A stretch of 64,000 nucleotides of DNA, taken from Lachnospiraceae bacterium (lineage in GTDB: Bacteria > Bacillota_A > Clostridia > Lachnospirales > Lachnospiraceae). The stretch spans positions 62,001-126,000 of the forward strand of contig JAFUOI010000008.1 of assembly GCA_017482005.1 (NCBI GenBank), in the 5' to 3' direction. The notes below the pieces were generated by a model that worked only from the letters and a program-made list of their open reading frames with translations, was not told the DNA's origin and ran no database searches. This document shows positions 62,518 through 64,000 of the stretch, piece after piece. The position numbers and the translations under genes were made by a program. Position 1 is the first letter of the stretch. The number at the start of each line of letters is the position of its first letter.

Positions 62518-63459
62518 CTATGACATAAGCAGATATACAAAGTATACTGCATAACAAACCAGCATTATGATTCCGCCCTTACGCGATAAAATTTGATTTT
62601 TCACACATAACACAAGCAAAAGAACCATGGACACAATACAGAGTACCGCATCAAACAAAAATGCCGATGCGAACTCAATCGGTGCAATCAATGCAACAGT
62701 ACCGAGCACGAACGATACATTAAAAATATTGCTTCCGAGTATATTTCCGACTGCAATATCCGCATTTCCTTTGCGCGCCGCCGTCACCGATGTAATCAGT
62801 TCCGGAAGCGATGTTCCGAATGCCACAATCGTAAGACCGATCAAACGATCACTCATACCGAGCAGGGATGCAATGATTTTTGCATTATCGACTGTAATAT
62901 CACTTCCCCATACAACTGCTGCAAGTCCACCAAGCGTAAATAAAATCAGCGTAAACACATTTTTTGTCTGAGCAGGCTCTTCCTCAGAAGCCTCCGCCAT
63001 TCCCTTTTTCGCGTCGCGAAGGAGTTTTACCATAAAGAAAATCAGCATCGCCCAAAGTATAATTCCGCAAGCGAGATTTAATTTCCCGAGGAAATATCCC
63101 ATAGCAAGTAAAATGACAGAAATCACAATATTAAACGGCATATCAAATTTCAGACTTGATTTCTGAATATGGAGCGGGACAATGCAAGCTGTCAATCCCA
63201 AAATCAAAAGCACATTCAGCAAATTACTTCCCAATGCATTTCCGATAGCAATTCCTGTTGTTCCCTGCAACGCCGCCGAAATACTGATTGCCGCCTCCGG
63301 AGCACTGGTTCCGAACGCCACAATTGTAAGACCGATCACCATCTGCGGAATCTTGAACTTCTCGGCAATACCGGACGCTCCTCCCACAAAAAAATCAGCC
63401 CCTTTGATAAGCAAAACAAAGCCGACAATAATAAGTACCACACTTTTTAGTGCAACCAT
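62518..63459 (-). CDS. Calcium/sodium:cation antiporter (CaCA family)
   Basis: A 313-residue membrane protein with ten spans and the two inverted alpha repeats of the family: GTSAPEAAISISA with GNALGSNLLN, and GTSLPELITSVTA with GNILGSNIFN. It exchanges Ca2+ (or K+) against Na+. The central loop is short and acidic (MAEASEEEPAQ). GH5 follows downstream, 98 bases away. Confidence 0.93.
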   Translation of the reverse strand: MVALKSVVLIIVGFVLLIKGADFFVGGASGIAEKFKIPQMVIGLTIVAFGTSAPEAAISISAALQGTTGIAIGNALGSNLLNVLLILGLTACIVPLHIQKSSLKFDMPFNIVISVILLAMGYFLGKLNLACGIILWAMLIFFMVKLLRDAKKGMAEASEEEPAQTKNVFTLILFTLGGLAAVVWGSDITVDNAKIIASLLGMSDRLIGLTIVAFGTSLPELITSVTAARKGNADIAVGNILGSNIFNVSFVLGTVALIAPIEFASAFLFDAVLCIVSMVLLLVLCVKNQILSRKGGIIMLVCYAVYFVYLLMS

Positions 63460-63513
63460 TTGTATATCCTTCTTTCTATAAATATTTCTCCCACTGCTTA
63501 TAAAAACTCATAT

Positions 63514-63547
63514 AAAAAAACCCATGGGTGATATTCCCACCCATGAG
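63514..63547 (-). terminator. Terminator of the small gene at 63560
   Basis: Stem CATGGGTG/CACCCATG followed by TTTTTTT on the minus strand, 13 bases after the stop codon. Confidence 0.85.
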
Positions 63548-63559
63548 CCTGTGATTCAA

Positions 63560-63832
63560 TTAACCTGCAAATACAGAATCTGCACCGAAAAACATGTCTG
63601 CATGATTCACGCCCATCTGCATCTGCATCGCGAGAACTCCTGCAAAATCAGCTGTCTCGCCTCTCTCAAGCGGATTAACCGTCTCTCTGCTGTAATCCGA
63701 TGTCTGCGCCGGTCTGATATGGCTGCTTGAAACATCATTATTAACAGAAGAAATAGGATTTAAGCTGCTTCTGCTTACGCTGTTCGTATTATAAACATAT
63801 GGTTGAAATCCCGAAATAGCGCCGATTCCCAT
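63560..63832 (-). CDS. Unknown 90-residue protein
   Basis: A Ser/Asn-rich protein (starts MGIGAISGFQPYVYNTNSVS, ends HADMFFGADSVFAG) with no signal peptide or span. GGGAGTGGCTGT before the ATG at 63832 favours this start over one seven codons upstream. A consensus promoter lies just ahead and a strong terminator follows, so it is a true single-gene unit. I do not recognise its family. Confidence 0.75.
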   Translation of the reverse strand: MGIGAISGFQPYVYNTNSVSRSSLNPISSVNNDVSSSHIRPAQTSDYSRETVNPLERGETADFAGVLAMQMQMGVNHADMFFGADSVFAG

Positions 63833-63867
63833 ACAGCCACTCCCTTCACACACAAATACTTTTATAT

Positions 63868-63896
63868 AGTATACCCTAACTTTAGCTTTTTTTCAA
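63868..63896 (-). promoter_or_regulatory. Promoter of the gene at 63560
   Basis: TTGAAA (63896-63891) and TATACT (63873-63868) with a 17-base spacer on the minus strand. Confidence 0.8.
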
Positions 63897-64000
63897 TCCT
63901 TTTCTCTATTCTATACTTTATTATTATACAAGTAACAATTCCGCATCCTGCGCCTAAGGAAGTTCTTTCTTAATCTATGCCCATCCGCACCACGGTTTCT

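Noticed and set aside
63970..64000. Possible last nine codons (ETVVRMGID, stop) of a further minus-strand gene
   Set aside because: It looks like a plausible protein end, but 31 bases are too few to call a gene at the window edge.

Overview
The window reads as chromosome of a low-GC Firmicute, most probably a gut Lachnospiraceae species. The evidence is the Clostridia-type rho-rpmE-yqhQ-like-prmC-prfA block, a single-chain PurL of about 1257 residues, DUF4317, DUF4250, DUF4364 and DUF4230 proteins, the paired SAM/DNA-repair proteins of the TIGR03915/TIGR03916 type, a desulfoferrodoxin (anaerobe) and strong AGGAGG-type ribosome binding sites. No rRNA, tRNA, phage, transposase or CRISPR array was seen. 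Almost every gene is on the minus strand; only 32840-35477 and 53568-53894 run the other way.

Layout. 1-4334: sbcC (cut by the window edge), sbcD, a small unknown gene and an ABC-F ATPase. 4335-10487: a MerR/TipA-type regulator with a nitroreductase-like protein, an ECF sigma factor with its membrane partner, and a TetR regulator with an alpha/beta hydrolase. 10488-15419: a second ECF sigma/membrane pair, a membrane-anchored PstS-like protein and a PAS-GGDEF diguanylate cyclase. 15507-20774: MFS transporter, S66 peptidase, two DUF4230 proteins, a short DUF4317 protein and a lipoprotein. 20861-27355: PnuC, nucleoside phosphorylase, a four-gene operon with a phosphatase and a DUF3795-GNAT fusion, superoxide reductase and small genes. 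27598-32368: translation termination, L31 and Rho. 32840-35477 (+): malic enzyme, radical SAM protein, DUF4364. 35512-45838: phosphodiesterase, RarA, polysaccharide deacetylase, a LexA-boxed radical SAM repair operon, and an operon DUF4250 / 2Fe-2S ASKHA activator / GlgB / YdcF. 45908-50715: ClpB with a CIRCE operator, a zinc-ribbon TPR protein, and a cobalamin-riboswitch-controlled DUF4430 lipoprotein plus ECF S component. 50783-53475: ArsR regulator, HMA protein and Zn/Cd-type P-ATPase. 53568-64000: small membrane protein, YtrA-type GntR with a membrane protein, purL, GH5 glycosidase, CaCA antiporter and an unknown small protein.

The most striking non-coding signal is a set of intergenic arrays at 4521, 10165, 55905 and 60900. 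Each is built from inverted pairs of TGGGT/ACCCA half-sites whose GGG and CCC lie about 30 bp apart. The pairs are placed at offsets of 70-71, 51-52 and 70 bp, so the layout is mirror-symmetric, while the sequence between the half-sites differs. A fifth array at 26729 has the same four-pair, mirror-symmetric plan with a different word (GGATAAAA/TTTTATCC) and offsets of 84, 95 and 84 bp. All five lie between co-directional genes, and four of them follow a transcription terminator. I know of no described element with this plan. Other regulatory sites read directly are a LexA box, a CIRCE element, a cobalamin riboswitch, and MerR-, TetR-, ArsR- and GntR-type operators.
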